Shown: in pieces, positions 17,980 to 26,935 of the stretch
Position numbering within the stretch: position 1 is the first letter of the stretch
Layout: every line of letters starts with the position of its first letter
Source of the DNA: Pedobacter nyackensis
GTDB lineage: Bacteria > Bacteroidota > Bacteroidia > Sphingobacteriales > Sphingobacteriaceae
Assembly (NCBI RefSeq): GCF_900176505.1
Contig: NZ_FWYB01000008.1
Location: 186,001 to 250,000, forward strand
DNA: 64,000 nucleotides
Direction of reading: 5' to 3'
Position numbers and translations under genes: made by a program
Notes under the pieces: model-generated
What the model was told of the DNA's origin: nothing
Databases searched by the model: none
What the model saw: only the letters and a program-made list of their open reading frames with translations

Positions 17980-19974
17980 CTATTTTTTAAGCATTTCCTC
18001 TGCTGCTTCAGAGTTTTTACCAAGGCTAAAAGAAATCGGTACTTTCGATCCTTTTACGGAAACCCGAACATAACCTTGCATTTCCTGGTGTAAAGCACTA
18101 CAGAAATCGGTACAATAGATTGGGAATATTCCAGCTTTCTCAGGAACCCATTTTAGCGTGGTAGTTTCTCCAGGCATAATCAGCAATTCTGCATTCTTAT
18201 TCCCTTTTACACCGAAACCATGAGGTACATCCCAATCCTGTTCAAGGTTAGTTACATGAAAGTAAACTTCATCCCCAACTTTTACCCCTTCGATATTGTC
18301 CGGCGAAAAATGTGAACGCATAGCAGTCATGTAAACATGTACTTTGTTTCCCTCTCTAACCACTTTCGAATTTTTCTCTCCCATGGTAACATAAGGATGT
18401 TTGTTCTCATCCAATCTGAAAATCTTCTGAGAATTTTTAGCAATTAATTCTGCAGGAACCATTTGAGCATAATGCGGCTCACCTATAGTTGGGTAATCCA
18501 GCAACAATTTCATCTTGTCCCCACTAATATCAAAAAGCTGTGCACTTTGAGACAGTTCTGGCCCAGTAGGCAGGAACCTGTCCTTTGTGATCTTGTTATA
18601 AGCGATCAGATATTTCCCATAAGGCTTTTTGGTATCACCACCCGGAATACTCAGGTGTCCTGGCGAATAATAAGTTGGCTGTCTATCTAAAACTTTTAGA
18701 TCTTTAATATTCCATTTTACTATTTCGGAAGAGATAAAGAAAGTAGTATAAGCATTTCCTTTACCATCAAACTCCGTATGCAAAGGTCCAAGTCCTGGTT
18801 TCTTAACTTCCCCATATAATGCAGCTTCATATTTTAGCACAGGAATCCCACCGTAATCACCATCATATGTTTTATTTGCAATAGCATTCTGGATCTTACT
18901 AAAAGAAAACACCGGAATAAGTGCCGCCAATTTACCACTACCTACTATATATTCACCAGATGGATCCACATCACAGCCATGCGGAGATTTCGGACATGGA
19001 ATCATATAAACCAGATCAGGAAAATCTTTAACATCAATAAGGGTAGTTTCGGTCTCCATTTTTGATGTTGCACTATGTGTAACTTCACTAAAGGTATTGT
19101 GTGCATAATTGGCTTTAACTTTTTTTCCTTTACCTTGTTTAACATACTCCGCTGCTTTTTTCCAATTTACCGCAAGAATGTAATCTTTATCTCGTTTAGA
19201 GGCATTTACTTCTAACAAGGTGTGCGCTTGTTCTGAGTTATAACAGCTAAAAAAGAACCATCCACTACTTGGACCTTTTCCACTATGGCTCAAATCGAAA
19301 TTCATACCTGGCAACACCATCTGAAAAGCAACTTTCATTTCACCTTCTTTAGGAGCAACGCTTACGAAGCTTAAAGTACCCTTAAAATTCTTTTTGTATG
19401 AATCGATTGGCACATCTCCATCTTCATTATCCATAGGCACGCTAAAACGTGTTCCAGCAACTACGTATTCCGTATTTTCGGTAATAAAAGGTGAAGAGTG
19501 ATTTCCGGCACTGTTCGGAATTTCAATGATCTCAGTAGTACGGAAGGTTTTTAAGTCAATCCTTGCAATACGCGGCGTATTGTTTTCATTTGCAAATAAC
19601 CACCGTCCATCTATCTCTCCATTAGTCTGAGAAAGCGCAAGATGGTGTTGATCTCCCCAGGGGATTTCTCCATGAGAGGTATTTAGCATGGGTTTAGTTT
19701 CTTCGCTAAATCCCCAGCCCTTTTCCGGGTCAACGGAAAAAACCGGGATCACCCTTAACAAGCGACCAGAAGGAATCCCATAAACACTAACCTGACCGCT
19801 AAATCCGCCAGAAACGAAGTTGTAAAGTTCATCGTATTTCCCTGGTGCAACATACACCCTTCCGGCTGCATCACCACCAGTGGCGTCACCTGCATTTTTT
19901 GGTTTACAACCGGAAAGATTCATCAGCATTAACAATGCTGCACATGAACACAAAATGTATAAGTTTCTTTTCAT
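17980..19974 (-). CDS. nosZ: Nitrous oxide reductase NosZ, clade II (Sec-exported, lipoprotein-like)
   Basis: 664 residues. The signal peptide has no twin-arginine motif and ends in a lipobox LSGC (Cys 23), as expected for clade II NosZ. The CuZ propeller includes the DxHH motif (Asp 108, His 110-111). The C-terminal cupredoxin CuA domain carries CTDFCSALHQEM (Cys 621, Cys 625, His 629, Met 632). The enzyme reduces N2O to N2 in the periplasm. The gene follows cytochrome c by 12 bases and sits under a Crp/Fnr-type box at 20522-20539. All key ligands that I checked are intact. Confidence 0.96.
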   Translation of the reverse strand: MKRNLYILCSCAALLMLMNLSGCKPKNAGDATGGDAAGRVYVAPGKYDELYNFVSGGFSGQVSVYGIPSGRLLRVIPVFSVDPEKGWGFSEETKPMLNTSHGEIPWGDQHHLALSQTNGEIDGRWLFANENNTPRIARIDLKTFRTTEIIEIPNSAGNHSSPFITENTEYVVAGTRFSVPMDNEDGDVPIDSYKKNFKGTLSFVSVAPKEGEMKVAFQMVLPGMNFDLSHSGKGPSSGWFFFSCYNSEQAHTLLEVNASKRDKDYILAVNWKKAAEYVKQGKGKKVKANYAHNTFSEVTHSATSKMETETTLIDVKDFPDLVYMIPCPKSPHGCDVDPSGEYIVGSGKLAALIPVFSFSKIQNAIANKTYDGDYGGIPVLKYEAALYGEVKKPGLGPLHTEFDGKGNAYTTFFISSEIVKWNIKDLKVLDRQPTYYSPGHLSIPGGDTKKPYGKYLIAYNKITKDRFLPTGPELSQSAQLFDISGDKMKLLLDYPTIGEPHYAQMVPAELIAKNSQKIFRLDENKHPYVTMGEKNSKVVREGNKVHVYMTAMRSHFSPDNIEGVKVGDEVYFHVTNLEQDWDVPHGFGVKGNKNAELLIMPGETTTLKWVPEKAGIFPIYCTDFCSALHQEMQGYVRVSVKGSKVPISFSLGKNSEAAEEMLKK

Positions 19975-19986
19975 ATCAATTTTTTA

Positions 19987-20466
19987 TTATTTTACACCAT
20001 CATTTTTCCTTAGGAATTCCAGGATATCTCTTGTATCACCATCACTTAGATTTTGATTCGGCATACGCACCATGCAAATTTCAAGCATGGCCTGTACCTT
20101 AGGGTCTTTGTCGATCATTGCATCTGTATTGGTCATGAAATTCATGATCCACTCCGGCGTATGGCGTTTAGTGACACCCGCCCATCCTGGCCCAACCAAT
20201 TTCTCGTCGGTAAGTTTGTGGCAGGAAATGCATTTTAGATCCGCAACCTTTTCACCTCTGGCGGCCATTTCCGCATCTAGTTTATCACTAATTTTTACTT
20301 CTGTAAACTTACCCTCACCCCTCTTCGGATCATAAGCTTCCGTACCAGGAGTTTTTGTCTCGTCTGCAGCAGATTGTTCAGTCGAACCGTTGGAATCAGA
20401 ATTGCCTCCACCTGCGCATCCCGCAGAAAATAAGGCTATTGAAAACATCAAAAACAGCTTTTTCAT
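19987..20466 (-). CDS. Monoheme cytochrome c lipoprotein of the nos operon
   Basis: 159 residues. The lipoprotein signal has lipobox SAGC (Cys 17), then a low-complexity Ser/Thr/Glu linker, then a cytochrome c domain with CISCH near residue 80 and the likely axial Met in VRMPNQNL. It is first in the nos operon, and the family in this position is taken to deliver electrons to NosZ. The start codon is about 58 bases downstream of the Crp/Fnr-type box. Confidence 0.88.
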   Translation of the reverse strand: MKKLFLMFSIALFSAGCAGGGNSDSNGSTEQSAADETKTPGTEAYDPKRGEGKFTEVKISDKLDAEMAARGEKVADLKCISCHKLTDEKLVGPGWAGVTKRHTPEWIMNFMTNTDAMIDKDPKVQAMLEICMVRMPNQNLSDGDTRDILEFLRKNDGVK

Positions 20467-20493
20467 AACATTTTATTGATTTATTTTATAGTG

Positions 20494-20566
20494 TAATGTT
20501 ACGGAATACCCCATCCTCAAAATATGATTTCAATCATATTTACCTTAGATTGTTATCATATTTTTA
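20494..20566. promoter_or_regulatory. Divergent nos promoter with a Crp/Fnr-type box
   Basis: The inverted repeat ATATGATT-TC-AATCATAT at 20522-20539 contains TGA-N6-TCA. Toward nosZ a weak -7-like element TAACATTA lies at 20501-20494, its centre 33 bp from the box centre. Toward the + strand gene TATTTTTA (20559-20566) lies 32 bp away. The one box may therefore serve both directions at the class II (-41.5) position. Confidence 0.65.
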
Positions 20567-20625
20567 ATGGCATTTATTGCCTTATTTCAAGAAATTTTAA
20601 AACAGCAGATTTGCTGTCCCACATT

Positions 20626-21858
20626 ATGGTAACTATTCAATTCAATAGCAGTAGGTGGATCAGAATTGCACTGATCAATTTCTTTATCGTAGCCCTTGCA
20701 GGTGTCATTTTAAGGTACAAGATCAACTTCCCATTACCTTTAATTAATCAAAAAAACTTATTGCACGGTCATTCCCATTTTGCTTTTGTTGGCTGGGTAA
20801 CGCTCGCTTTAATGGCTTTGATGGTAAATCATCTACATAGATCGGGTCTTGTAACCAATTATAGGAAATACCATTGGTTACTGATCGCCAATACGGCAAC
20901 GGCATACGGCATGTTGTTTGCCTTTATCTTACAGGGCTATGCTTTATTTTCAATTACTTTTTCCACCTTATCGATTTTCGTATCCTATTTTTTCATCTAT
21001 TATTACTGGAAGGATCTCAACAAAATTAAACAGGAAGAACATATATCAATCTGGTTTAAAACGGCCTTAATTTTATTGGCGGTTTCGTCCATCGGAGCAT
21101 TTGGACTTGCTTACCTAATGGCCAGCCGCACCGTAGTTCAGGAGCTTTATTTTGCAGCCATCTTTTTTTATCTGCATTTTCAATACAACGGTTGGTTCAT
21201 TTTCTCCTGTTTTGGGCTATTATTTTCGTTTTTAAAAGAAAAGAACAAACTACACTTCATAAAAATCAGCAAATGTCTATTCCTGACCCTGGCCATAACT
21301 GTTATACCAAACTATCTACTGTCTATATTCGGTCTTAAAATTCCAGCTTACTTATTTTGGATTGGAACAATTTCCGCTACCATTCAACTTGCTGCGCTTT
21401 TCTATAGCTACAAACTTTTACAAGCAATCAGCACTAGTGCGGACATTGCTATCAAAAAAATGACAACTCTTTTATGGAGTCTGGCCTACATTTCATTTGC
21501 ACTCAAAATCACTTTACAGGCTTTATCCGTCATTCCTTATTTTGGTAATTTTGCCTTTGGTCTCAGGCCCGTAATCATTGGCTATCTCCATCTGTGCTTT
21601 CTCGGTGTGATTTCATTTTTCATTCTTGGCTATCTTCATGAGCTATTAATCAGAAAGGGCATTAAATTAAACAAATCAGGATTGCTGATTTTTATATTCG
21701 GGGTAATCTTACAGGAGGTGGTCTTAATGATCCAGGCATTAGATGCGATGATGAGTCAAACCTCAACCAACACCCATATCGTTTTATTCATCGCTGCAAT
21801 TGCTATGGCAAGCGGTCTGGCCATGTTGATTAAAACTAAGCGGTTGAAAATTATTTAA
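20626..21858 (+). CDS. Polytopic membrane protein resembling heme-copper oxidase/NOR subunit I
   Basis: About 410 residues from Met 20626. The frame opens at 20524, but the predicted transcript starts near 20572, so the later Met is preferred. It has about 12 hydrophobic segments. A helix LLHGHSHFAFVGW resembles the HGH helix of nitric oxide reductases (compare LHGHTALFG in the NorB at 26936), but the full catalytic histidine set is not evident. It is divergent from nosZ and shares its Crp/Fnr box, so it is probably part of the same NO/N2O response. It may be heme-binding and NnrS-like; the function is not proven. Confidence 0.7.
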   Translation: MVTIQFNSSRWIRIALINFFIVALAGVILRYKINFPLPLINQKNLLHGHSHFAFVGWVTLALMALMVNHLHRSGLVTNYRKYHWLLIANTATAYGMLFAFILQGYALFSITFSTLSIFVSYFFIYYYWKDLNKIKQEEHISIWFKTALILLAVSSIGAFGLAYLMASRTVVQELYFAAIFFYLHFQYNGWFIFSCFGLLFSFLKEKNKLHFIKISKCLFLTLAITVIPNYLLSIFGLKIPAYLFWIGTISATIQLAALFYSYKLLQAISTSADIAIKKMTTLLWSLAYISFALKITLQALSVIPYFGNFAFGLRPVIIGYLHLCFLGVISFFILGYLHELLIRKGIKLNKSGLLIFIFGVILQEVVLMIQALDAMMSQTSTNTHIVLFIAAIAMASGLAMLIKTKRLKII

Positions 21859-21864
21859 CCATAA

Positions 21865-21891
21865 AAGCCAAGCATTTGGGGTGCTTGGCTT
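21865..21891. terminator. Bidirectional terminator between convergent genes
   Basis: AAGCCAAGCA (21865-21874) and TGCTTGGCTT (21882-21891) form a perfect 10-bp stem with a 7-base loop between the + gene ending at 21858 and the - gene ending at 21918. Confidence 0.75.
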
Positions 21892-21917
21892 ATTCAAAAC
21901 AATCAGGATATTCAATA

Positions 21918-22880
21918 TCAACCTGCTGCTACCTGCAAGGCCTTTTCGACTGCAATAGCTTTAGGAAACAGCACATTATTTTCTAGGTGTACATGTCTGT
22001 GTAAATCATTCTCATATTCATCAAGCTTTTTGTAGAGTATGGTGTAGGAGTTACAGGCATCTGGTGGTAAAGTGAAATTATTGGTGATTTCGCGTATGGT
22101 CTGCAATGCTTCACCGGCCTGCTCATGCTCAGATTCCATCATCTGAATGGGATTGGATACTTTTCCAAAAGCGCTAGTGGGCACTGAACCTCCCTGGTGC
22201 TGAACCGCCACTAATTCCTTGATAAAGGGGAATAAGATTCTCTCCTCTTTGCTCATGTGTAACATTAAATCTGCCCCCACCTGACAAAAGATCTGGGCAA
22301 TCCTGAGGGTTTCGGGATGCTGACCACCGTGTACTTTCGCTACTTTATTTGCGAGTTCCATAATAAATGGGGTATTCTCTTTTACGTATTGATGATGTGT
22401 ATTGATAATGAAATCTGTCAAAAATCCAATGTCCCATCTTAAGTAATCATTTTCAGTTGTTGACGTCTCACCGGTAAGCAATGCTAAGGCTCCTTGCACT
22501 TCCAACGCATCAATTCCCTTTTTTTCGCAAACCTCCGAAACAGTCTTTTTCCCACCACAGCAAAAATCTATACCGAAGCGCTTAAACACCTGGGCTTTTC
22601 TATAGTCTTTAGTTACAATTTCACCTATAGTTTCTTCATTAGCCTGAGCTTCCTTTTTTGCAATTTTCACTTTCCAAATTTCAGGGCCATTTTCCAAATA
22701 ATCCCAGGAAAATGTTTGTCCTCGCTCTGCCAGAAACTGATAATACAAGGGCTTGGGGTCATGATCATTTTCAATTACAAAGGCCTGTCCGGGGTTTAGA
22801 CCGTCATACATTTCAAAAATTTTTGGATGTTTTAAGCGTGGCTCCAAAGCCGTCACATTTAATGTGTTCATCGTTTCCAT
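21918..22880 (-). CDS. ric: RIC/ScdA-type di-iron iron-sulfur cluster repair protein with N-terminal DUF2249
   Basis: 320 residues: DUF2249 at about 8-75 (LKHPKIFEMYDGLNPGQAF, NDHDPKPLYYQF), ScdA_N at about 83-140 with GIDFCCGG (Cys 107-108), and a hemerythrin-like domain from 148 on. The di-iron ligands are all visible: NTHHQY, VHGGQHPE, HMSKEERILFP, ESEHEQAG and HRHVHLENNVLFP. RIC proteins repair iron-sulfur centres damaged by NO or peroxide. It has its own promoter with a Crp/Fnr-type box. A diverged, ligand-less copy lies at 26178. Confidence 0.93.
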   Translation of the reverse strand: METMNTLNVTALEPRLKHPKIFEMYDGLNPGQAFVIENDHDPKPLYYQFLAERGQTFSWDYLENGPEIWKVKIAKKEAQANEETIGEIVTKDYRKAQVFKRFGIDFCCGGKKTVSEVCEKKGIDALEVQGALALLTGETSTTENDYLRWDIGFLTDFIINTHHQYVKENTPFIMELANKVAKVHGGQHPETLRIAQIFCQVGADLMLHMSKEERILFPFIKELVAVQHQGGSVPTSAFGKVSNPIQMMESEHEQAGEALQTIREITNNFTLPPDACNSYTILYKKLDEYENDLHRHVHLENNVLFPKAIAVEKALQVAAG

Positions 22881-22914
22881 AATATTAATTTTAGGTGACT
22901 CTATTATATGAATA

Positions 22915-22957
22915 CAAATTTACCAGCTACGATGCGAGCTGTTTATGATCTCAATCA
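22915..22957 (-). promoter_or_regulatory. RIC promoter: Crp/Fnr box plus -7 element
   Basis: TGAT-CTCA-ATCA lies at 22946-22957, and a perfect Bacteroidota -7 element TAAATTTG on the - strand at 22922-22915. The centre-to-centre distance is 33 bp, the class II activator geometry also seen at the azurin promoter. Confidence 0.72.
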
Positions 22958-22980
22958 CATTGAAATGATATATAAATATA

Positions 22981-23280
22981 TCAAAGGCCCCGAAGCTTTC
23001 TTAATCCCGCTTCTGGTATAGTCCTGTAGTTCCATGCTGGCTCCCAAACCAAAGATACCTCTGCCTGATAATCTGGAAAAGTACGTATGATGCTATTTTT
23101 AACAGCCGATAAAATACTCTCACTCATAGGACAATTTCTGGAGGACAAGGTCATTTCGATCAGGATACACTTATTTATATCATCTACCTTGACATGATAT
23201 ACCATGCCCAGATCAACAATATTAACGTGTAGTTCGGGATCGATAACGGTTTTTAAAGCATCTACAACCGTAACTTTCAT
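22981..23280 (-). CDS. DUF59/MIP18-family iron-sulfur assembly protein
   Basis: About 99 residues from Met 23280, which begins right at the domain (MKVTVVDALKTVIDPELHVNIVDLGMVY); Met 23316 is a possible alternative that overlaps the upstream gene. The DPE and NIVDLGMVY signatures and the SSRNCPMSESI segment with its Cys are typical of MIP18/PaaD/SufT-like proteins used in iron-sulfur cluster assembly. It is the last gene of the nor operon, consistent with cluster repair under NO stress. Confidence 0.82.
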   Translation of the reverse strand: MKVTVVDALKTVIDPELHVNIVDLGMVYHVKVDDINKCILIEMTLSSRNCPMSESILSAVKNSIIRTFPDYQAEVSLVWEPAWNYRTIPEAGLRKLRGL

Positions 23281-23302
23281 GGCAAATAAAAATTCAGGAA
23301 TA

Positions 23303-24595
23303 TCAAATGTGATCATAATCTTCTGTCTTTGTTTGATGTAAAAGAAGGACAATAAGGTGTGCAAAATAACTTAATGCAGTTACCGCCAAACTGCCTGCGG
23401 CAATGCTTTTAAGCGTAAAAGAACTAAAAAGGAAACCAGAAATAAATGCCAGCAGGAAAAGTAAAAAAGCAAAAGATTGTGCATAAAGTAAGCCTTTGTT
23501 GATCAGATCTGATGGAAGGGGTGTTTTAACCTTTCCCGTAAGCTGTTCATAATGCTTTACCCATACGATATATGGCAGGGTTTTAAAAGTCTGACCTAAT
23601 ATCAGCAGACTGATCCAGCCCATAAAGATCAGGCTTCCATACAGTGTGGACAGGTTTACCGCAAACGCATCATTTTTTAAATGATAATACAATATAAACG
23701 GCAAAATCAATATCCCTGCAGCAAGAAAAACAAACGAAAACAAACTCTTTACCATGGGCAAATCAACATCCTTGCGAATGCGGGACTGAAAACATCTGAA
23801 AATATAAAATAGGTAAAAGCAGACTCCGGTAACGCCCAATAACCAAACAAAATAGGTATAACCATTAATCCCATGAAGGTAGCCGTCCAGTAAAAACAAT
23901 AACAATGCTGCATTAATGCAATAATAGGCGAATAAGAGTAAATGTTTTTTTTCATATTCAGAGATTAGGAACATAGGTAGCAATTTAGCACTGACACCGA
24001 TAATAAGCATTAGAAACCAGCCTGCAATTCCCATATGGGCATGTAATCTCAGAAAATGTAAATGGTCTTTTTGCAGGAATGAATATTGGAAATTAAAAAC
24101 CATCAACAGACCAAGCAGTGCCGTTAAAGTAAGCCATAAACAGGCTGTAATTATAAATTCCTGGAAAATGGATTCCTGTTTTTTATACTTAACCGTAAAA
24201 AAAACATTCAGATTAAACAATATAATTGCAGTAAACACCAGCACTCCGGCAATTTGCATATACATCCCTGGATCGAAAATCCAGAAACAATAAACGAGCA
24301 GTACAATTCCAGGTACAAAGAAAGTAATACTAGCCCAGGCCAGTTTGATACTATATAATTTCGTTTCCAGGATAACGGGAAGTAGCTGATACAAAGCGCC
24401 AAAAATAATCATACTACCCCATCCTAAAGCAGCCGTATGGGTCATAGCCAGGATTTTAGGCTGAAAGTAATGTCCGGACAAGGCTTCAAGGGAAAACAAG
24501 AGCATTCCGGCCAGTACCAAAAAAAACAGACCTGCAATTAAATAATGGGTTGATACAATTTTATAAAGCGGGTTATTGTGGCCAATAGTGCTCAT
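23303..24595 (-). CDS. Polytopic heme-copper-oxidase-like membrane protein
   Basis: 430 residues with about 12 transmembrane segments. Histidine-rich helices THTAALGWGSMIIFGALYQLLP and HFLRLHAHMGIAGWFLML resemble the heme-ligating helices of heme-copper oxidase subunit I and NnrS-like proteins, but the CuB and catalytic set is incomplete. It overlaps the DUF1858/DUF2249 gene by 4 nt, so both are translated together in the nor operon. A heme-binding role in NO handling is likely but inferred. Confidence 0.7.
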   Translation of the reverse strand: MSTIGHNNPLYKIVSTHYLIAGLFFLVLAGMLLFSLEALSGHYFQPKILAMTHTAALGWGSMIIFGALYQLLPVILETKLYSIKLAWASITFFVPGIVLLVYCFWIFDPGMYMQIAGVLVFTAIILFNLNVFFTVKYKKQESIFQEFIITACLWLTLTALLGLLMVFNFQYSFLQKDHLHFLRLHAHMGIAGWFLMLIIGVSAKLLPMFLISEYEKKHLLLFAYYCINAALLLFLLDGYLHGINGYTYFVWLLGVTGVCFYLFYIFRCFQSRIRKDVDLPMVKSLFSFVFLAAGILILPFILYYHLKNDAFAVNLSTLYGSLIFMGWISLLILGQTFKTLPYIVWVKHYEQLTGKVKTPLPSDLINKGLLYAQSFAFLLFLLAFISGFLFSSFTLKSIAAGSLAVTALSYFAHLIVLLLHQTKTEDYDHI

Positions 24596-25407
24596 GATCT
24601 ATAAATTAGCATGTCCAGTTCATCAGCTGATTTACGGTTAAGCAGGGACAGCAGCCCCCTTCTATTGAGTTCGGAAAGCAGGTATATAGGTACCTTTTTA
24701 TGGTAAATGTATAGCAACTCATCGGCATTCATCTTTTCAAGTTGTGCCAGAATCTGAATCATCGGCTGGGGCATTTCCAGCTCGCGAACGTCGATATATT
24801 TAATCTTGTGTGCAGGAAACCGGCTTAATACCTTATCAAATAGTCCTTGCTGAGCTTCGTCATGAACTTCGGCAGGTAATGCCGTTAATGAAATTTTATG
24901 CGCTGTCTTTTCAAACCAGGTAATGATTAATTTTTCACCCACAACTTCAGTGAAATGTAAAAAACCTTTTTCGGCCAGTAAATTTATTAATGGTACTGGC
25001 TCAAAGGAATTGATGATCTTGATACGTTCTCCGGGCCCAATTCGTTTAGCTAGGTTAAGAATTTCTTTGAGTGGGTCCTGATCTTTGGAAAGCAGTGGAC
25101 GAACATCCAGTTCATAGACATTTGTCTGCAGCTCAAAATCGATGGTATTTACCTTTTCAATTACCGGCTCTTTCATCGTTTCATCAATAACAAAACCAAT
25201 GGCTTTCATGCTGCTAAAGAAATCACCGGGACTACAACCGGCAATTTTACATGCCTCTGCAATAGTTACACGACGGGCCAGTAAATTACGCAAGACAGGA
25301 TTGCGCAGCTTTGAGAAATTGCGATTTATTTTTATAAGACTGTCAATTACCTTTTCCCGGTCCACATCCAATAATGCTTTTATCCGGGTGTTTAAATTGA
25401 TATTCAT
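24592..25407 (-). CDS. DUF1858 + DUF2249 domain protein
   Basis: 271 residues from Met 25407; the longer frame to 25485 would run into the upstream gene. The N-terminal DUF1858-like helical part (TIAEACKIAGCSPGDFFSSM) contains a single Cys. It is followed by two DUF2249-type modules, one with YELDVRPLLSKDQDPLKEI...FEPVPLINLL and one with IKYIDVRELEMPQPMIQIL. DUF2249 also occurs at the N-terminus of the RIC protein here. Such proteins accompany NO and denitrification genes in Bacteroidota; the biochemical role is not known. Confidence 0.75.
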   Translation of the reverse strand: MNINLNTRIKALLDVDREKVIDSLIKINRNFSKLRNPVLRNLLARRVTIAEACKIAGCSPGDFFSSMKAIGFVIDETMKEPVIEKVNTIDFELQTNVYELDVRPLLSKDQDPLKEILNLAKRIGPGERIKIINSFEPVPLINLLAEKGFLHFTEVVGEKLIITWFEKTAHKISLTALPAEVHDEAQQGLFDKVLSRFPAHKIKYIDVRELEMPQPMIQILAQLEKMNADELLYIYHKKVPIYLLSELNRRGLLSLLNRKSADELDMLIYRS

Positions 25408-25448
25408 CAGTATAAGTTTATTTTTTATGATGGTTGCTTTTGCTGTGT

Positions 25449-26129
25449 TTACCTGAAAACGACTTTCATATTGTGCTTGGGGCAAGCAATGCCTTTCAAT
25501 TGATTAACAGAGTAACCTAAATTGCCAATTGTAGGAACACCATTAAGAAAATTCTGGATATAATAAGTACCTGTATATTTCATCAAGTTCAGGTACCGGA
25601 CCATCTCTCCAAAATCTTTCTCCTTGATCAAATCGGAATGAACAGTGGTCCGCACTTCAAATTTTTGCTCCGATGCGATTAAAAAACTTAAAGTGCGTTC
25701 AAAATTCTCAAATAAATCTGAACCTGTTATCATTTCAAATTTATTGCGCATAGCCTTAAAGTCCAAAGCAATATAATCCACCAAGCCCAAAGTAACCAGA
25801 TGTTCTATCATCACTGGCCGTGATCCGTTGGTATCGAGTTTTATAAAGAAGCCCATCGCCTTTATCTCTTTTATCAGCCAAATTATTTTACTATGCATGG
25901 TACATTCACCTCCACTCAGCACCACTGCCTCCAGGATCCCTTTCCTCGAATTCAGGAATTCCAGTACTTTTTCAAAGTTGATCGATCCCTTACCCAAAAC
26001 AATATGCGGATTGTAACAGTACAGACAACGCATGTTGCAACCTGCAAGCCAAACGACACATGCCACCTTATCTGGATAATCCATTAAGGTGAAGGGCGTG
26101 ATGTTATATATTGGAGCTGGATCCCTCAT
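25449..26129 (-). CDS. NrdG-like radical SAM activating protein
   Basis: 226 residues with the radical SAM cluster motif CNMRCLYC (Cys 31, 35, 38), LSGGECTMH and a DTNGSRP segment. This pattern matches anaerobic ribonucleotide reductase activating proteins (NrdG2 type), which generate the glycyl radical on NrdD. No NrdD is present in the window, and the gene is embedded in the nor operon. It may serve a distant NrdD or activate another target. Confidence 0.8.
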   Translation of the reverse strand: MRDPAPIYNITPFTLMDYPDKVACVVWLAGCNMRCLYCYNPHIVLGKGSINFEKVLEFLNSRKGILEAVVLSGGECTMHSKIIWLIKEIKAMGFFIKLDTNGSRPVMIEHLVTLGLVDYIALDFKAMRNKFEMITGSDLFENFERTLSFLIASEQKFEVRTTVHSDLIKEKDFGEMVRYLNLMKYTGTYYIQNFLNGVPTIGNLGYSVNQLKGIACPKHNMKVVFR

Positions 26130-26177
26130 CCCAGTAAAATTTTAAACACACATTCTTCCATTTTTCAGATCTTTAAT

Positions 26178-26906
26178 TTATTGATAATCCATTACCTGTT
26201 TATTTCTCAGAGCCATAACTCTGGTATATAAAATATTCTGCAAGCAAATGATTTTATATAAATCATTTTGGAGTTCAGTCAGCAAATCTTGTGATATTTT
26301 ATAGCAGCCACATGCATTCAATGGAGGAACATAGCTATTGATCAAGCCAACCACTGATAAAAAATTCTGTTTGTGAATCGAGAGATCATCTGTCATCCTT
26401 TTTATAGAATAGCCCACCGTTTCGAAAGCAGAGCCGGTAAAAAAAATATGATCTTCTTCTGTACGGATCATTTGTTTAATCGAGGAAAACAAGATCGGAG
26501 CCTGTCTTTGCAACGATAAAATCAATCGCTTCGCACAAGTATTAAAACTTGTGCGAAGATCTATAATACGCTGGTTATGGCCTTCATGAATTTCTGACAA
26601 CCTATCTAAAAATTGTTTAATGAGTGGCAGATTGTCCTTAAGGTGACTGTAACGAATGGAGATTAAATCACTTAACAACCTCAGGGGCCAGGAGCTGTAA
26701 TTACTCGAAGGAGTTCTGGTACTTGTTAAAATAGCATTGAGGTCACCCATCAAATGCAATAGGTTAATTTCATTGTCCTTGCAAACTACTGCTATTGTTT
26801 TATCGCGCTCGGTTAATAAATCTATCTCATACCCAAGGAACAGCGCTGCAGTCCTAAAGTCCATGGCAATCATATCTCCGATTGTAACTTTATAATTTAT
26901 AATCAT
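26178..26906 (-). CDS. Degenerate RIC paralogue lacking all iron ligands
   Basis: 242 residues. It aligns along its whole length with the RIC at 21918: VTIGDMIAMDFRTAALFLGYEIDL versus ETIGEIVTKDYRKAQVFKRFGIDF, LKDNLPLI versus VKENTPFI, VPPLNACGCY versus LPPDACNSY. Nearly every metal ligand is replaced: GIDFCCGG becomes EIDLLTER, NTHHQY becomes SIRYSH, HMSKEERILF becomes SLQRQAPILF, ESEHEQ becomes TDDLSI, and HRHVHLENNVLF becomes YKIICLQNILYT. The frame is intact, and the gene lies between norB and nrdG, so it is probably expressed as a non-enzymatic protein such as a partner or sensor. Confidence 0.8.
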   Translation of the reverse strand: MIINYKVTIGDMIAMDFRTAALFLGYEIDLLTERDKTIAVVCKDNEINLLHLMGDLNAILTSTRTPSSNYSSWPLRLLSDLISIRYSHLKDNLPLIKQFLDRLSEIHEGHNQRIIDLRTSFNTCAKRLILSLQRQAPILFSSIKQMIRTEEDHIFFTGSAFETVGYSIKRMTDDLSIHKQNFLSVVGLINSYVPPLNACGCYKISQDLLTELQNDLYKIICLQNILYTRVMALRNKQVMDYQ

Positions 26907-26935
26907 GATATTTAATTAAATCCAGCATGCTTATG

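Noticed and set aside
20524-20625. Earlier start for the oxidase-like gene next to nos
   Set aside because: The first 34 codons overlap the Crp/Fnr box and the predicted promoter, so the Met at 20626 is preferred.
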